Part shown: one piece after another, positions 1-9,205 of the stretch | Layout of the letters: each line of letters starts with the position of its first letter | Numbering within the stretch: the stretch's first letter is position 1 | Origin: an uncultured Chlorobiaceae bacterium | GTDB taxonomy: Bacteria; Bacteroidota; Chlorobiia; Chlorobiales; Chlorobiaceae | Assembly (NCBI GenBank): GCA_903839405.1 | Contig: CAIMCD010000038.1 | Span: 1-64,000 of the forward strand | Length of the DNA stretch: 64,000 nucleotides | Direction: 5' to 3' | Program-made: the position numbers and the translations under genes | Notes under the pieces: model-generated | The model's input: the letters and a program-made list of their open reading frames with translations, nothing else | Database searches by the model: none | Told to the model about the DNA's origin: nothing

Positions 1-1
1 A

Positions 2-1273
2 GAACTCTTTGAGAAAGCAAAGAAGTTTATTCCCGGAGGTGTAAACTCTCCTGTTCGTGCGTTCAAATCCGTTGGAGGAAATCCAATCTACATGGCCAAA
101 GGATCGGGAGCATACATGACCGATGTTGACGGCAACAGCTATCTTGACTATGTCGGTTCATGGGGTCCCTTCATTCTCGGCAGCATGCATCCGAGAATCA
201 CCGCAGCACTTGAATATACCCTGAAAAATATCGGCACCAGCTTCGGTACCCCGATCGAGATGGAGATTGAAATTGCCGAACTGCTCTGCAAAATCGTTCC
301 TTCGCTTGAGATGGTGCGTATGGTCAACAGCGGTACCGAAGCCACCATGTCGGCCGTCCGGCTTGCAAGGGGGTACACCGGCCGCGATAAAATCATTAAA
401 TTTGAAGGTTGCTACCACGGCCACGGCGACAGCTTCCTCATCAAGGCGGGTTCCGGTGCCCTCACCCTCGGCGCTCCTGACAGCCCCGGCGTAACCAAAG
501 GTACTGCGCTCGATACCCTCAACGCCACCTACAACGATATCGACTCGGTAAAGCTGCTGGTCAATGAGAACAAGGGCCAGGTTGCGGCCATCATCATTGA
601 GCCTGTGGCTGGCAACACCGGCGTTATCCCGGCACAACCCGGCTTCCTTGCCGCACTGCGCGAGCTTTGCACCGCAGAAGGTATTGTGCTGATTTTCGAC
701 GAGGTGATGTGCGGATTCCGCGTAGCACTTGGCGGCGCACAGAGCCTCTACGGCGTCACACCTGACCTCACCACCATGGGCAAAATCATCGGCGGCGGTC
801 TTCCGGTCGGTGCATTCGGCGGCAAACGCGAAATCATGGAGCGTGTTGCTCCGCTTGGCGATGTCTATCAGGCCGGAACCCTTTCAGGCAATCCGCTGGC
901 GTTGACTGCTGGCTTGGAAACCCTGAAAATTCTTATGGATGAGAATCCATATCCGGAACTCGAAAGAAAAGCAAAAATCATTGAGGAGGGCTTCAGCGCC
1001 AACCTGAAAAAACTGGGTCTGAACTATGTGCAGAACCGTGTTGGCTCAATGTCCTGCCTCTTCTTTACCGAAACACCGGTTGTCAACTTCACCACGGCCA
1101 TCACGGCTGATGTGAAAAAGCATGCCAAATATTTCCACTCCATGCTCGATCAGGGCATCTACCTTGCTCCGTCGCAGTTTGAAGCGATGTTCATCAGCGC
1201 TGTGCACACCGACGAGGATCTGGAAAAAACCATCAAGGCGAACTACAACGCACTTGTAGCCTCCGGTCAATAA
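2..1273 (+). CDS. hemL: glutamate-1-semialdehyde 2,1-aminomutase, 5' end cut by window
   Basis: HemL is a PLP enzyme that converts glutamate-1-semialdehyde to 5-aminolevulinate, the last step of the C5 route to heme and bacteriochlorophyll. The reading frame is open from base 2, so only the first few residues lie outside the window; 423 codons are present against about 430 for the family. Visible landmarks are the N-terminal [13 protein letters not shown] motif, [16 protein letters not shown], the cofactor-phosphate region [18 protein letters not shown], and the PLP lysine in [18 protein letters not shown] (codon near base 782). An intrinsic terminator follows the stop codon. The family call is near certain; the exact start cannot be seen. 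Confidence 0.97.
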   Translation, partial: ELFEKAKKFIPGGVNSPVRAFKSVGGNPIYMAKGSGAYMTDVDGNSYLDYVGSWGPFILGSMHPRITAALEYTLKNIGTSFGTPIEMEIEIAELLCKIVPSLEMVRMVNSGTEATMSAVRLARGYTGRDKIIKFEGCYHGHGDSFLIKAGSGALTLGAPDSPGVTKGTALDTLNATYNDIDSVKLLVNENKGQVAAIIIEPVAGNTGVIPAQPGFLAALRELCTAEGIVLIFDEVMCGFRVALGGAQSLYGVTPDLTTMGKIIGGGLPVGAFGGKREIMERVAPLGDVYQAGTLSGNPLALTAGLETLKILMDENPYPELERKAKIIEEGFSANLKKLGLNYVQNRVGSMSCLFFTETPVVNFTTAITADVKKHAKYFHSMLDQGIYLAPSQFEAMFISAVHTDEDLEKTIKANYNALVASGQ

Positions 1274-1295
1274 AACTCGTTCGCGAGAGATCAAT

Positions 1296-1328
1296 AAAAA
1301 AGGGAAGCTTCCACGGCTTCCCTTTTTT
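1296..1328 (+). terminator. intrinsic terminator after hemL
   Basis: The arms GGGAAGC and GCTTCCC are separated by a 7-base loop. A-rich sequence precedes the stem and a run of seven T follows it. It sits about 20 bases past the hemL stop codon and faces the opposite-strand DUF190/crcB unit, for which the A run on the left arm could make it work in the other direction too. Confidence 0.85.
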
Positions 1329-1354
1329 TATTTCTATTCCCCGGCAAAAAAGGA

Positions 1355-1690
1355 TCACTCCATGATCCCCGCACGAACCAGCTCACGGGTAACCATGGCA
1401 CGACCGGCTGCATCCCTAACCATCTGCTCAACCATCGGCAGAAAGCCCTCAATCTTTTCCGGCGTGTCAACAATCTCGATCACCATGGGCAGGTTGGTAC
1501 CGAACTCCATGATTTTTGAGGTCTTGATCAGCATGTCGTGACCGTAGGAGAGCACCCCCTTGAGCGCCGTGGCCCCAGCCAGACCAAAAAGCCGGGCTTC
1601 ACGAACAATCTCTTCATAGAGCGGACGGTGACCGAACCGGACCTGTTCGCCGACAAAGATCCGCAAGAGTTCCAGATTCTGTAGTTCCAT
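1355..1690 (-). CDS. DUF190 family protein, CrcB partner
   Basis: This 111-residue protein belongs to the DUF190 family, a small PII-like ferredoxin fold often encoded beside crcB. Recognisable segments are LRIFVGEQVRFGHRPLYEEIV near the start, LFGLAGATALKGVLSYG in the middle and LPMVIEIVDTPEKIEGFLP toward the end. The start chosen is the ATG at 1690 (MELQNLELL), because the longer frame runs back into crcB. It lies 7 bases downstream of the crcB stop codon on the same strand, so the two are almost certainly one transcript. A role in fluoride resistance is inferred from the neighbour; its biochemical function is not established. Confidence 0.9.
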   Translation of the reverse strand: MELQNLELLRIFVGEQVRFGHRPLYEEIVREARLFGLAGATALKGVLSYGHDMLIKTSKIMEFGTNLPMVIEIVDTPEKIEGFLPMVEQMVRDAAGRAMVTRELVRAGIME

Positions 1691-1697
1691 AGTTGCT

Positions 1698-2081
1698 TTA
1701 TGTCCAGAGTTTTGCAAAAAGCGCTCCTGTGTAGAGAGCAATGAGTCCACCAACAATACTGCCAGCAAGATAGAGCGCGGCATAGAAGAGCTGGCCGTCC
1801 CGCATCAGCATACTGTGCTCGTACATATAAGCGGAAAAGGTAGTAAATCCCCCGCAGAAACCGGTCACCAGAAAGAGCCTTGCTTCAGGAGAGACCAGGG
1901 TTGTTGAAACCGCCAGTTCGCTGAGCAAACCGATCAGAAAACTGCCCACCAAGTTCACCGTCAGGGTGGAGAAGGGAAAGCCGATAGCCATCGGAGCAAA
2001 GAGGAGCGCCACCAGGTAGCGCGCCACCGAGCCCAAAAATCCACCGGTTCCGACCAGCATCACCGAGCCGAACTGTTTCAT
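1698..2081 (-). CDS. crcB: fluoride ion channel CrcB/Fluc
   Basis: CrcB/Fluc is a small four-helix membrane protein that forms dual-topology dimers and lets fluoride leave the cell. The 127 residues match the family length and show its signatures: GGFLGSVARY near the N terminus, TLTVNLVGSF in the second helix and GFCGGFTTFSAY (with the polar track residues) in the third. It is followed closely by the DUF190 gene. I looked for the fluoride (crcB) riboswitch in the short upstream gap and did not find it. Confidence 0.95.
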   Translation of the reverse strand: MKQFGSVMLVGTGGFLGSVARYLVALLFAPMAIGFPFSTLTVNLVGSFLIGLLSELAVSTTLVSPEARLFLVTGFCGGFTTFSAYMYEHSMLMRDGQLFYAALYLAGSIVGGLIALYTGALFAKLWT

Positions 2082-2114
2082 TGCCCGTACCTCCCGGACT
2101 CCGGAAAAAGAAGA

Positions 2115-2345
2115 TTAATGCTCATCGCCGCAGGTCTGGCGACCCTCAATGCGCTTGTGCGCACAGCACATCTCGTCAAGAATACCAAGCAGGGTATTGA
2201 ACACGCCAAGGCAGATAATGGTCGGCGCCCAGAGACCGATAAAAATGGCAATCATCTCGTGATTCGCTCCCGTACCAAAAATAAAGATATAGATAGAGAG
2301 CAGTATGGAGAGGGCTGCCCCGATAAAGTAGTAATGCGACTTCAT
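2115..2345 (-). CDS. small two-helix membrane protein, unknown function
   Basis: I do not recognise a named family. The 76-residue product starting MKSHYYFIGAAL has two hydrophobic stretches (about residues 6-24 and 31-52), followed by a short polar, Cys/His-containing tail (CCAHKR...CGDEH) that might bind metal. The frame can be extended upstream to 92 residues, but the ATG at 2345 puts the first helix at the N terminus as expected. It is 33 bases upstream of crcB on the same strand and could be co-transcribed with it. Confidence 0.6.
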   Translation of the reverse strand: MKSHYYFIGAALSILLSIYIFIFGTGANHEMIAIFIGLWAPTIICLGVFNTLLGILDEMCCAHKRIEGRQTCGDEH

Positions 2346-2406
2346 AGAAAAGCACTGTTGAAATGAGCCGGGTATCTTTTCAAAATGTAACAATAATAAC
2401 GCAAGG

Positions 2407-2449
2407 AAAAAACCCGGGCGAACGGCGAGCTAGCGTCGCCACCCGCCCC
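2407..2449 (-). terminator. intrinsic terminator after the SOUL lipoprotein gene
   Basis: Read on the minus strand, GGGCG-GGT-GGCGA, a 7-base loop, then TCGCC-GTT-CGCCC form a two-part GC-rich stem followed by six T. It starts about 8 bases past the stop codon of the SOUL gene and isolates that gene from the small membrane protein gene downstream. Confidence 0.75.
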
Positions 2450-2456
2450 AAACGGC

Positions 2457-3077
2457 TTACTCAATATCAATCTGCACCTCGTTTCGGCGCAAGAAAGGAA
2501 TGGTCCACGGTGGATCATAGCTTGCCGTACGCGGCTGGGAGAGAGTCCGGTACCCTTTCTGTTGAAGCCAGAGGGTGAGCTTTGCTGCGTAACTCTTGAG
2601 ATTGCTCTCGGAGTGCAGGCCGCTGTAGCGGATCACCCCGACCTTTTTGGCCGGAATCGCACGAAGAGTCACCGCCGGATCAAGCGGCAGGGGAAGCGAT
2701 TCCATGGTGGAGCCTTCAGGCATTACAAAGGCCATTACCCACCCCGTGCCCTGCTTTTCCTGAATCACCGGAGCGGTCATCGGGAGCTTTTCACTGGCCG
2801 CCTCCTGCAATACCGGGGCAGTCATCGGCAGCTTTTGCTGTGAACGGTTCTTGCCGAAAATATAGCCAGCAAGGCGACTGAAGGCCGTGCCGCTGCTCTG
2901 GCCATATCCGCCCTCCACAACCGTTTCGGCTACAATCATCGCCTCATAGTGGCGGATCTCTATCTCCCCCTCCTCTGCAACCACCTTGTAGGGCGGCTCG
3001 GCTGAGGTCCGCCGGCCCAATACCGAACAGCCGGCAAGCATCAAACTTGTCACCAAAAGCAACGACCATGCGCTCAT
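2457..3077 (-). CDS. SOUL-family heme-binding lipoprotein
   Basis: The product is a predicted lipoprotein with a short hydrophobic signal and lipobox LAGC, followed by a SOUL domain. SOUL proteins bind heme or other tetrapyrroles. Family features seen are [15 protein letters not shown], two tandem copies of the KLPMTAPV motif, [17 protein letters not shown], and [12 protein letters not shown] near the C terminus. Two ATG codons are adjacent; the second (3077) has the better spacing (5 bases) from GGAGG. A terminator follows directly, so it is probably a single-gene unit. In a bacteriochlorophyll-rich organism a role in tetrapyrrole binding is plausible, but this is inference. Confidence 0.88.
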   Translation of the reverse strand: MSAWSLLLVTSLMLAGCSVLGRRTSAEPPYKVVAEEGEIEIRHYEAMIVAETVVEGGYGQSSGTAFSRLAGYIFGKNRSQQKLPMTAPVLQEAASEKLPMTAPVIQEKQGTGWVMAFVMPEGSTMESLPLPLDPAVTLRAIPAKKVGVIRYSGLHSESNLKSYAAKLTLWLQQKGYRTLSQPRTASYDPPWTIPFLRRNEVQIDIE

Positions 3078-3237
3078 CATATCCTCCTTTCCTCGTTTCC
3101 CGGTTCAAGATGTCAACACAGAACGGTAACAAGAACACCCTGAAGCGGAAAAAGGTTTGGCGGAAACTGACAAGTTAGGCCGGGTGCGGGGAATTCAGAT
3201 TGAAAAAGTCATCAATCGGCTGTACCTTGGAGAAAGC

Positions 3238-3693
3238 ATGATACAAGAAATCGTAATTATAATGACGCTAGATCAATACCGGAGAGTGCTCGCCATTGAT
3301 TATGGCACAAAACGCATCGGCCTTGCCCGGAGCGATCCCTTCCGCCTCTTCGCCCAGCCAGTCGGCACCTTTGACCGGGCAGGACTCTCAAAAGCCCTTC
3401 AAAAACTGCTTCTGGAGAGCGTGATTGAAAAGGTCATTGTCGGCTACCCACTCAGCGACAACGGTGAGCAAAACAGCATGACTGGGGTGATTGACCGCTT
3501 TATCGAAGAGCTGCAGAAGGAGTTCCCCCAACTCGCAATCGAGAGGATTGATGAGCATCACTCTTCAAGGGATGCAGGCCGTATACTGGCCGCTTCAGGC
3601 CGCTCAAGAAAGGAGCGAAAAGAGAAAGGGCGCCTCGACAGTGCCGCTGCATGCCTCATCCTCAGCAGCTATCTTGAATCCTCGGCCCGGTAG
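3238..3693 (+). CDS. ruvX: putative pre-16S rRNA nuclease / YqgF-RuvX
   Basis: YqgF/RuvX is an RNase-H-fold nuclease implicated in 16S rRNA 5' end maturation. The signature VLAIDYGTKRIGLA carries the first catalytic aspartate; VIVGYPLSDNGEQNSMT, ERIDEHHSSRDA and the late LDSAAACLIL (Asp near the C terminus) complete the family pattern. The ATG at 3238 is preceded by GGAG with a 5-base spacer; an ATG at 3262 would give the more typical 143-residue protein. The TTG-initiated longer frame (from 3157) looks unlikely. Confidence 0.9.
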   Translation: MIQEIVIIMTLDQYRRVLAIDYGTKRIGLARSDPFRLFAQPVGTFDRAGLSKALQKLLLESVIEKVIVGYPLSDNGEQNSMTGVIDRFIEELQKEFPQLAIERIDEHHSSRDAGRILAASGRSRKERKEKGRLDSAAACLILSSYLESSAR

Positions 3694-3837
3694 ATGAGCG
3701 GATTTGAATGACTGGCCGTGTTATCGATCGCAAAATGAGCAATGCGTTTTTCATTTAGCTTTTGAAACGAGCTTCTTTATCTTTAGATACATTGACTCTT
3801 TCAACCACGCACAACGTTTTCAGCCCTTATTATTTTC

Positions 3838-4419
3838 ATGACTACTTCACCCCTGCTTGACCTTTTCACCTCGACCGGCGCCCTGCTTGAGGGTCACTTT
3901 AAACTGACCTCCGGCCGGCACAGCAACAGCTACTTCCAGTGCGCAAAGGTGCTGCAGCATCCCGAGCACCTGAGTGCGATATGCCGGGCAATTGCAGAAC
4001 ATTTCGCCGAGAAGGGAGTTGAAACCGTGATCTCTCCGGCTATCGGAGGCATCGTGGTCGGCACGGAGGTGGGACGCCAGCTCGGAGTTAAAACCATCTT
4101 TGCCGAACGCAAGGAGGGTGTTATGACCATTCGGCGCGGCTTCTCGGTTGAACCGGGTGAACGGGTTCTGGTTATTGAGGATGTTATCACCACCGGCGGA
4201 TCGGTGCTGGAGGTGATTCGGCTCATTGAAGCGGCCGGTGGGGTGGTGGTTGGGGTCGGCTCGGTTGTGGACCGGAGCAATGGCCGGGTGCGGCTGGCCG
4301 ATGAGCAGTTTTCCGTGCTCTCGATGGAGGTGGTCAGCTTCACGCCCGAAGAGTGCCCGCTCTGCAAGAAAGGCGTCGCCATTGACGCTCCCGGTAGCCG
4401 GGCAAGTCACCAGCAGTGA
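3838..4419 (+). CDS. pyrE: orotate phosphoribosyltransferase
   Basis: PyrE transfers phosphoribose from PRPP to orotate in pyrimidine synthesis. The PRPP loop [13 protein letters not shown] is intact, as are [14 protein letters not shown] near the N terminus and the catalytic-loop region [15 protein letters not shown]. The 193-residue length fits the family. The C terminus carries CPLCKKG, a short Cys pair. Its stop codon overlaps the GTG start of tyrA, so translation of the two is likely coupled; tyrA in turn overlaps nadK, giving a pyrE-tyrA-nadK unit. Confidence 0.96.
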   Translation: MTTSPLLDLFTSTGALLEGHFKLTSGRHSNSYFQCAKVLQHPEHLSAICRAIAEHFAEKGVETVISPAIGGIVVGTEVGRQLGVKTIFAERKEGVMTIRRGFSVEPGERVLVIEDVITTGGSVLEVIRLIEAAGGVVVGVGSVVDRSNGRVRLADEQFSVLSMEVVSFTPEECPLCKKGVAIDAPGSRASHQQ

Positions 4420-5294
4420 AGCCGATGAGCCAGACAGCCCCCATCCGGAGCATCTCGTTTATCGGTCTCGGTCTCATCGGGATGTCGCTCTTGCAGGCGC
4501 TCAAGCACTCACCGCTTGCAGCTCGGCATTCGATTCGCTTTCAGGGATTCGACCCGAACTTCAGCGACCTTGACCAGAAGCAGGTAGAGGAGCTTGGGGT
4601 TGACCTCTTCACTCCGGACAAGGCCACCCTCTACTCGGCCGACCTGATTATCCTTTCCGCCCCGGTCGAGGTCAATATCCGTCTGCTTGAAGAGATAAAA
4701 GAGTTTGCCGCGCCCTCAACCATGGTCAGCGATGTGTCGAGCACCAAGTCGCTCATCGCCCAAAAGGCACGGGAGCTTGGAGTGCCCTTTATCGGGATGC
4801 ACCCGATGGCCGGCAAGGAGCAGCAGGGATACCGCGAAAGCCATGAGGAGCTGCTCCGTGGCCGCACCATTATTCTCTGCGACGACAACCGGCTGCTTGA
4901 GGAGGAGAAGGGGCAGTTTCTCATCCGGTTGCTGGAATCAGCCGGATGCACAACCATCTCGATGAGTGCCGAGGAGCATGACCGCATTATTGCCAAAGTG
5001 AGCCATCTGCCGCAACTGCTCTCGACCCTGCTCATTACCTATTGCAAGGAGTCCATCACGGCCTCCGGCCCGGGGTTTGCAACCCTTGCACGGCTTGCCG
5101 GAAGTTCCTGGCCAATCTGGCATGATATCATCGCAACCAACCGCGAAAACATTGCCGATGAGCTCGAACACTTCTCCCGGGAACTCTCGGCCCTCTCCAG
5201 TGAGGTACGCCAGGGCACCCTTGAGCCACTTGCAATGCGCTTCAACGAGGCCAACCAGCTCTACCAAACCCTTAAAGCCAGGAACCAGTCATGA
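4416..5294 (+). CDS. tyrA: prephenate dehydrogenase
   Basis: This enzyme oxidatively decarboxylates prephenate (or arogenate) on the way to tyrosine. The Rossmann motif [15 protein letters not shown] is at the N terminus. [11 protein letters not shown], the substrate loop [15 protein letters not shown], and [19 protein letters not shown] with the helical C-terminal domain are all family-typical. No chorismate mutase or ACT domain is fused. Either the GTG at 4416 (overlapping the pyrE stop) or the ATG at 4425 could be the start. It overlaps nadK by 4 bases at the 3' end. Confidence 0.93.
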   Translation: MKPMSQTAPIRSISFIGLGLIGMSLLQALKHSPLAARHSIRFQGFDPNFSDLDQKQVEELGVDLFTPDKATLYSADLIILSAPVEVNIRLLEEIKEFAAPSTMVSDVSSTKSLIAQKARELGVPFIGMHPMAGKEQQGYRESHEELLRGRTIILCDDNRLLEEEKGQFLIRLLESAGCTTISMSAEEHDRIIAKVSHLPQLLSTLLITYCKESITASGPGFATLARLAGSSWPIWHDIIATNRENIADELEHFSRELSALSSEVRQGTLEPLAMRFNEANQLYQTLKARNQS

Positions 5295-6148
5295 AATTTG
5301 CGATTGTTGTCAATATTGCAAGGGAAAATGCGCTGGATCTGGCCCGTGAACTTATCGGCTGGTTAAGCGTGCGGCACATTGCCTATGTGGTGGAAACCCG
5401 GTCGGCCGAAAAACTGCAGATCCATAGCCATCAACCCATTGAGGAGCTGAGCCGCCACTGTGATGTCTTCATCTCGCTTGGCGGAGACGGCACCCTGCTG
5501 CTTACCTCCCACTACGCCGACAGCAAACCGGTCATCGGGGTCAACGTCGGTTACCTCGGCTTTTTAACCGAGTTTACCCAGGAAGAGATGTTCCCGGCAA
5601 TTCAGCGGGTGCTCGACAACACCAGCTCCATCCATCGCCGTTCACAACTTGAGGCATCGGTACGTATCGGTAGTGAGATGAAGCAGTTCCGGGCGCTCAA
5701 TGATGTGGTCATTGAAAAAGGGGCCTATCCGCGTATTCCGACCTTTGTTATCCACCTTGACGGCGAGCTGCTCAGCTCCTACCGGGCTGACGGCATCATC
5801 ATTGCCACCTCAACCGGATCAACCGCTTACTCCATGTCGGCCGGCGGGCCGATTATTGCACCGAAATCCAACGTCTTCGTCATCACGCCAATTTGCCCGC
5901 ACATGCTCACCGTGCGACCGATTGTCATCAGCGACGAAAAACGGATTGAGGTTTCGGTTGATGCGCCGGACGGAGATTTTCCCCTGAACTGTGACGGCTA
6001 TCTCAAAACCATGCTTGGCCCGCAGGAGCTGGTCACGGTCAGAAAATCCAGCGACTCCATCAATCTGGTGGCCAATGAAAACCGGGATTACTGTGAAATC
6101 CTGCGCACAAAACTGCTATGGGGTCGCGAGCATAATTCCGGAATCTGA
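5291..6148 (+). CDS. nadK: NAD kinase
   Basis: NadK phosphorylates NAD to NADP. The key motif [10 protein letters not shown] is present, followed by [14 protein letters not shown], the NDVVIEKG region, and the glycine-rich [24 protein letters not shown] segment that binds NAD and ATP. The 285-residue length is normal. The start overlaps the tyrA stop (ATGA). A second NAD gene, nadD, lies near 59 kb in the same window but is not linked to this one. Confidence 0.97.
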   Translation: MKFAIVVNIARENALDLARELIGWLSVRHIAYVVETRSAEKLQIHSHQPIEELSRHCDVFISLGGDGTLLLTSHYADSKPVIGVNVGYLGFLTEFTQEEMFPAIQRVLDNTSSIHRRSQLEASVRIGSEMKQFRALNDVVIEKGAYPRIPTFVIHLDGELLSSYRADGIIIATSTGSTAYSMSAGGPIIAPKSNVFVITPICPHMLTVRPIVISDEKRIEVSVDAPDGDFPLNCDGYLKTMLGPQELVTVRKSSDSINLVANENRDYCEILRTKLLWGREHNSGI

Positions 6149-6192
6149 GCCTCGGTCGACCCTCTTGCAAACAATCCCGATAACTCCTCTTC

Positions 6193-7638
6193 ATGAGTAA
6201 CGCGCTTACAACCGGCTCACTCCACCGCCTGCTCGGCATTGCCCCGGATACCCCAATGAGTATTGAGGCGATGTGCCGGCGGCTTCGACCGGTCATCTAC
6301 CCTGTCCCCGATCTCTCGCCCCGGCTTGAGGAGTTCTGCTTGTCCCTCCACGCCACCATGGACTCCCTCGGCATCGCGGTTCGCTCGCCAGAGGAGGTTG
6401 CCGGAGGTGACGGACGATTTCCGGCCGGCACGGTTATTTTTGCGGCAGGAATCTTTCCAAGCGAGTTGCTGGCCATCAACCGGGTCTCGACGCTCTACAA
6501 CAATATCATTGTCGGCATCTACGACGAGCCGCCGCCGCTCACCCCCGACTCCCTGCCGCAGGAGCGGCTTGATGCCATTGTGGGCCGCCTTGCGCGTGAT
6601 ATGGTTCACCTTTTGATTTTCGTGACCGAGCGCTCCTGGACCATCTGCACCATGAATGGCGGAGTGGTAACCTTCAACACCCCCTCACCCCGACGGGAGG
6701 ATGTATTTAGCACGCTGGTACCGAAGCTCACCGCACAGGTAGTTCCTCCAAGAGCGGAAGATATTGACATCAAAGAAGAAAAGCTGCAAACCGGCACAAG
6801 GGAATTTCAGGCAATCACCGACGATTTTCTGCAGTGCAGTGCTCTCTGGAGCAGTAACGGTGGGCTTTTAACCCATACCTCAACCGAAGGGCTTGAGTAC
6901 CGCAACGACTTTTACAAGCGGATTGTGGCCCGCTATCTCGATCAGCGCAGCGGGATGAGCTACGGATTTTTTGCCCGCCAGATGCCCGTAACCACCCTGC
7001 CCGCCCGCATGATGCAGAACAGTGAGCCTTCACGTAAAGAGGAGCGAGAGGGGTGGGTGGAAATTCGTGTTGGAGAAAAACGGTTCCTCGTGGCCATCCC
7101 GGAGGTCAGCGTGATCACAACCCGGTCGGGATGCAAAAAACATGATCTGGATCCACGGCACGATCTGGTTGAAATCGGGCTAGCCAATGGCCGGGCCTGG
7201 CTGAAAACTCCAGAGGGGGTTTCACCAAGCGAGCTGAAACCCTCCTTCGATACCCTGACCATTCTCGCTCATGCCCTCGGCAATGCCTTCACGGCAAGCA
7301 TTTTGCAGAGCCTGAGCAGCAAAGCGCCTTTTGCACGGCAACTGGCCCAAGAGGGTGCATCCATGACCCACTGGCACGACTACCCTTCGCTTGATCTTAT
7401 CCCCGAAGGGTACTATCTCCACGGCCAGGAGAATCCCCCGGTCTCCTGTTCAACCCCGCAGTCGGCGGCATACAGTCTGCTTGGAAAAATAGAGGCGCTT
7501 GAAGAGGCCATCAACCAGGGAGAGGAGTACCGGGGAGACGCGCATATTGAACCGCACCACGGCACCAATATTGTTGGAACGCTCTCTTTGACACAAACCG
7601 CCATGCGGCTCAACCCTCTCCTTGTACCTGAACGGTAA
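6193..7638 (+). CDS. hypothetical protein, 481 aa, no recognised domain
   Basis: I do not recognise this protein. It has no signal peptide, membrane span, Walker motif or obvious metal cluster. The N-terminal 190 residues look alpha/beta (FPAGTVIFAAGIF, LLAINRVSTLYNNIIVGIYD), with a proline-rich stretch near 110. A middle block contains FLQCSALWSSNGGLLTHTSTEG, and the C-terminal half contains GWVEIRVGEKRFLVAIPEVSVI and DTLTILAHALGNAFTAS. Codon use matches its neighbours and the frame is intact, so it is a real gene. It starts 44 bases after nadK on the same strand and converges on the KdsC-like gene. It may be lineage-specific. Confidence 0.8.
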   Translation: MSNALTTGSLHRLLGIAPDTPMSIEAMCRRLRPVIYPVPDLSPRLEEFCLSLHATMDSLGIAVRSPEEVAGGDGRFPAGTVIFAAGIFPSELLAINRVSTLYNNIIVGIYDEPPPLTPDSLPQERLDAIVGRLARDMVHLLIFVTERSWTICTMNGGVVTFNTPSPRREDVFSTLVPKLTAQVVPPRAEDIDIKEEKLQTGTREFQAITDDFLQCSALWSSNGGLLTHTSTEGLEYRNDFYKRIVARYLDQRSGMSYGFFARQMPVTTLPARMMQNSEPSRKEEREGWVEIRVGEKRFLVAIPEVSVITTRSGCKKHDLDPRHDLVEIGLANGRAWLKTPEGVSPSELKPSFDTLTILAHALGNAFTASILQSLSSKAPFARQLAQEGASMTHWHDYPSLDLIPEGYYLHGQENPPVSCSTPQSAAYSLLGKIEALEEAINQGEEYRGDAHIEPHHGTNIVGTLSLTQTAMRLNPLLVPER

Positions 7639-7646
7639 ACCCCTCT

Positions 7647-8240
7647 TCAGCTATTGGAGCTGCTTTCCGGCTCCTCAACCGGGCACTCCACATAGGGCCA
7701 CTTACCCTGATGGGTGAGAATCATCTCCACAACCTCGCGTATGCACCCTTTTCCCCCTTCATAGCCCGCAATATAGCCAACGCGGTTCCGGAGATAGTCC
7801 GCGCCGTCAATCGGGGTAACAGGAAGACCCGATTTTGCAAGCACTTCCAGATCACCAACATCGTCACCAATGTAGGCACACTCCTCATCCGAAAGGGCGT
7901 GAAGCTGACGGAACTCCTCATAGTCGGCCAAAAGATTGCCTCCGGAGAGGTAGATACCCTCCACCCCAAGCTCTTCAAGCAAGGGACGATACCCTTCAGC
8001 ACGCCGTGCCGAAAGCACCGCAACATGCACACCCTGCTTGACCGCCTCACGGATGGCAACCGCATCCCTGACCGAGAGTGAACAGAGCTCACACCCACTA
8101 CCATCCATGGTAATTCTACCGCCGTTAAGCACCCCGTCAACCGGAAACAGAAGTGCCTTGATGGACTTGAGCGCCTGCTCTATCCTTGTTGTGGGATCGG
8201 CCTGTGAGGGCTCAATGCCGAAATATTGAAAACCTGACAA
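7647..8240 (-). CDS. KdsC-like HAD protein lacking the nucleophile Asp
   Basis: By overall pattern this is a KdsC/YrbI-family HAD protein, the phosphatase acting on KDO-8-phosphate, and it follows kdsA by 11 bases. The later motifs are good: VAVLSARR (motif II), AYIGDDVGDLEVL (motif IV) and the C-terminal GGKGCIREVVEMIL. Motif I, however, reads LLFPVDGVLNGG where the family has FDVDGVLTDG: the nucleophilic aspartate is Pro33, while the second aspartate (Asp35) is kept. The motif III lysine also seems missing (GIYLSGGNLLADY). The start is a TTG without a clear ribosome binding site. It is probably catalytically dead or doing another job; true KdsC may be elsewhere. Confidence 0.85.
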   Translation of the reverse strand: MSGFQYFGIEPSQADPTTRIEQALKSIKALLFPVDGVLNGGRITMDGSGCELCSLSVRDAVAIREAVKQGVHVAVLSARRAEGYRPLLEELGVEGIYLSGGNLLADYEEFRQLHALSDEECAYIGDDVGDLEVLAKSGLPVTPIDGADYLRNRVGYIAGYEGGKGCIREVVEMILTHQGKWPYVECPVEEPESSSNS

Positions 8241-8251
8241 AAGTATAAAAT

Positions 8252-9082
8252 TTAGAGTGGATGAAGAGTCTGCACACAGCGGTAAAGCTGCTGCAGTTGC
8301 CGGACAATATGGTGGAACTCACCGAGCGCCACCTGTGTGGCCGCATCGGAAAGTGCTTGTTGTGGATCAGGATGAATCTCAAAAAAGAGGCCGTTGACAC
8401 CGGCCGCAACCGCTGCACGGGCAAGAGGCACGAGGGCGCCGCGCTCCCCGCCGGAGACCCCCTGGCCGGCCCCCGGAAGCTGAAGACTGTGTGTTGCATC
8501 GTAAATAACCGGATAGCCCGACTCCGCCATCCGGGCCAACCCCCTGAAGTCGACGATGAGATTGTGATAGCCAAAGCTTGATCCCCTTTCGGTCAGCATG
8601 ATACGACTATTGCCCGTCCGGGCCACCTTGGCCGCGGCATAGAGCATATCCTCCGGGGCCATAAACTGCCCTTTCTTGATATTGACCGCGAGGCCGCTCT
8701 CTCCTGCCGCCACCAGAAGCTCGGTCTGACGGCAGAGAAATGCCGGAATCTGCAGCACATCAACATATGGTGCTGCAAGGGCTACATCTTTCGTTTCATG
8801 CACGTCGGTTAGTACCGGCATCTGGTAGGTACGCCGAATTTCGTCAAGGATTTCAAGCGCCTCAAGGTCACCGATACCGCTGAATGAGCCGCCGGATGTA
8901 CGGTTTGCCTTGCGGTATGAGCCCTTGAAAATAAAGCGGAGACCCTCTTCATGACCAATGCGCTGCAGCTCTTCGGCTATCTGGAGCGCCATGGCGCGAC
9001 TTTCGATCAGGCAGGGGCCTGCAATAAAAACCAGCGAGTTGTCATCAGGAAGTGAGAGCGAAGCGATCGAGAACTTTTGCAC
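8252..9082 (-). CDS. kdsA: 3-deoxy-8-phosphooctulonate synthase
   Basis: KdsA condenses phosphoenolpyruvate with arabinose-5-phosphate to give KDO-8-phosphate for the LPS inner core. [30 protein letters not shown], the LTDVH motif, [28 protein letters not shown] and [10 protein letters not shown] are all present. FAGPC-type and HSLQ-type residues suggest a normal catalytic site. The start appears to be GTG. A degenerate KdsC-like gene follows on the same strand. Confidence 0.96.
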   Translation of the reverse strand: MQKFSIASLSLPDDNSLVFIAGPCLIESRAMALQIAEELQRIGHEEGLRFIFKGSYRKANRTSGGSFSGIGDLEALEILDEIRRTYQMPVLTDVHETKDVALAAPYVDVLQIPAFLCRQTELLVAAGESGLAVNIKKGQFMAPEDMLYAAAKVARTGNSRIMLTERGSSFGYHNLIVDFRGLARMAESGYPVIYDATHSLQLPGAGQGVSGGERGALVPLARAAVAAGVNGLFFEIHPDPQQALSDAATQVALGEFHHIVRQLQQLYRCVQTLHPL

Positions 9083-9205
9083 GTTGTTATCCGTTACTCT
9101 TTTATCAGGTTAAGGGGAAAGCTTCTTATGGATTTCCCCTCTTTGAGCCTTAAATTTACAACAATATTCTTTATTCACACTCCAGGAATAAAACCCGCGT
9201 CAACT

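Noticed and set aside
2082..2114. Possible fluoride riboswitch upstream of crcB (GGCGATGAGC on the minus strand)
   Set aside because: The gap is only 33 bases, the following conserved riboswitch elements are missing, and the GGCGATG belongs to the end of the upstream gene.
3847..4410. 187-codon minus-strand frame over pyrE
   Set aside because: Antisense shadow of a clear pyrE gene.
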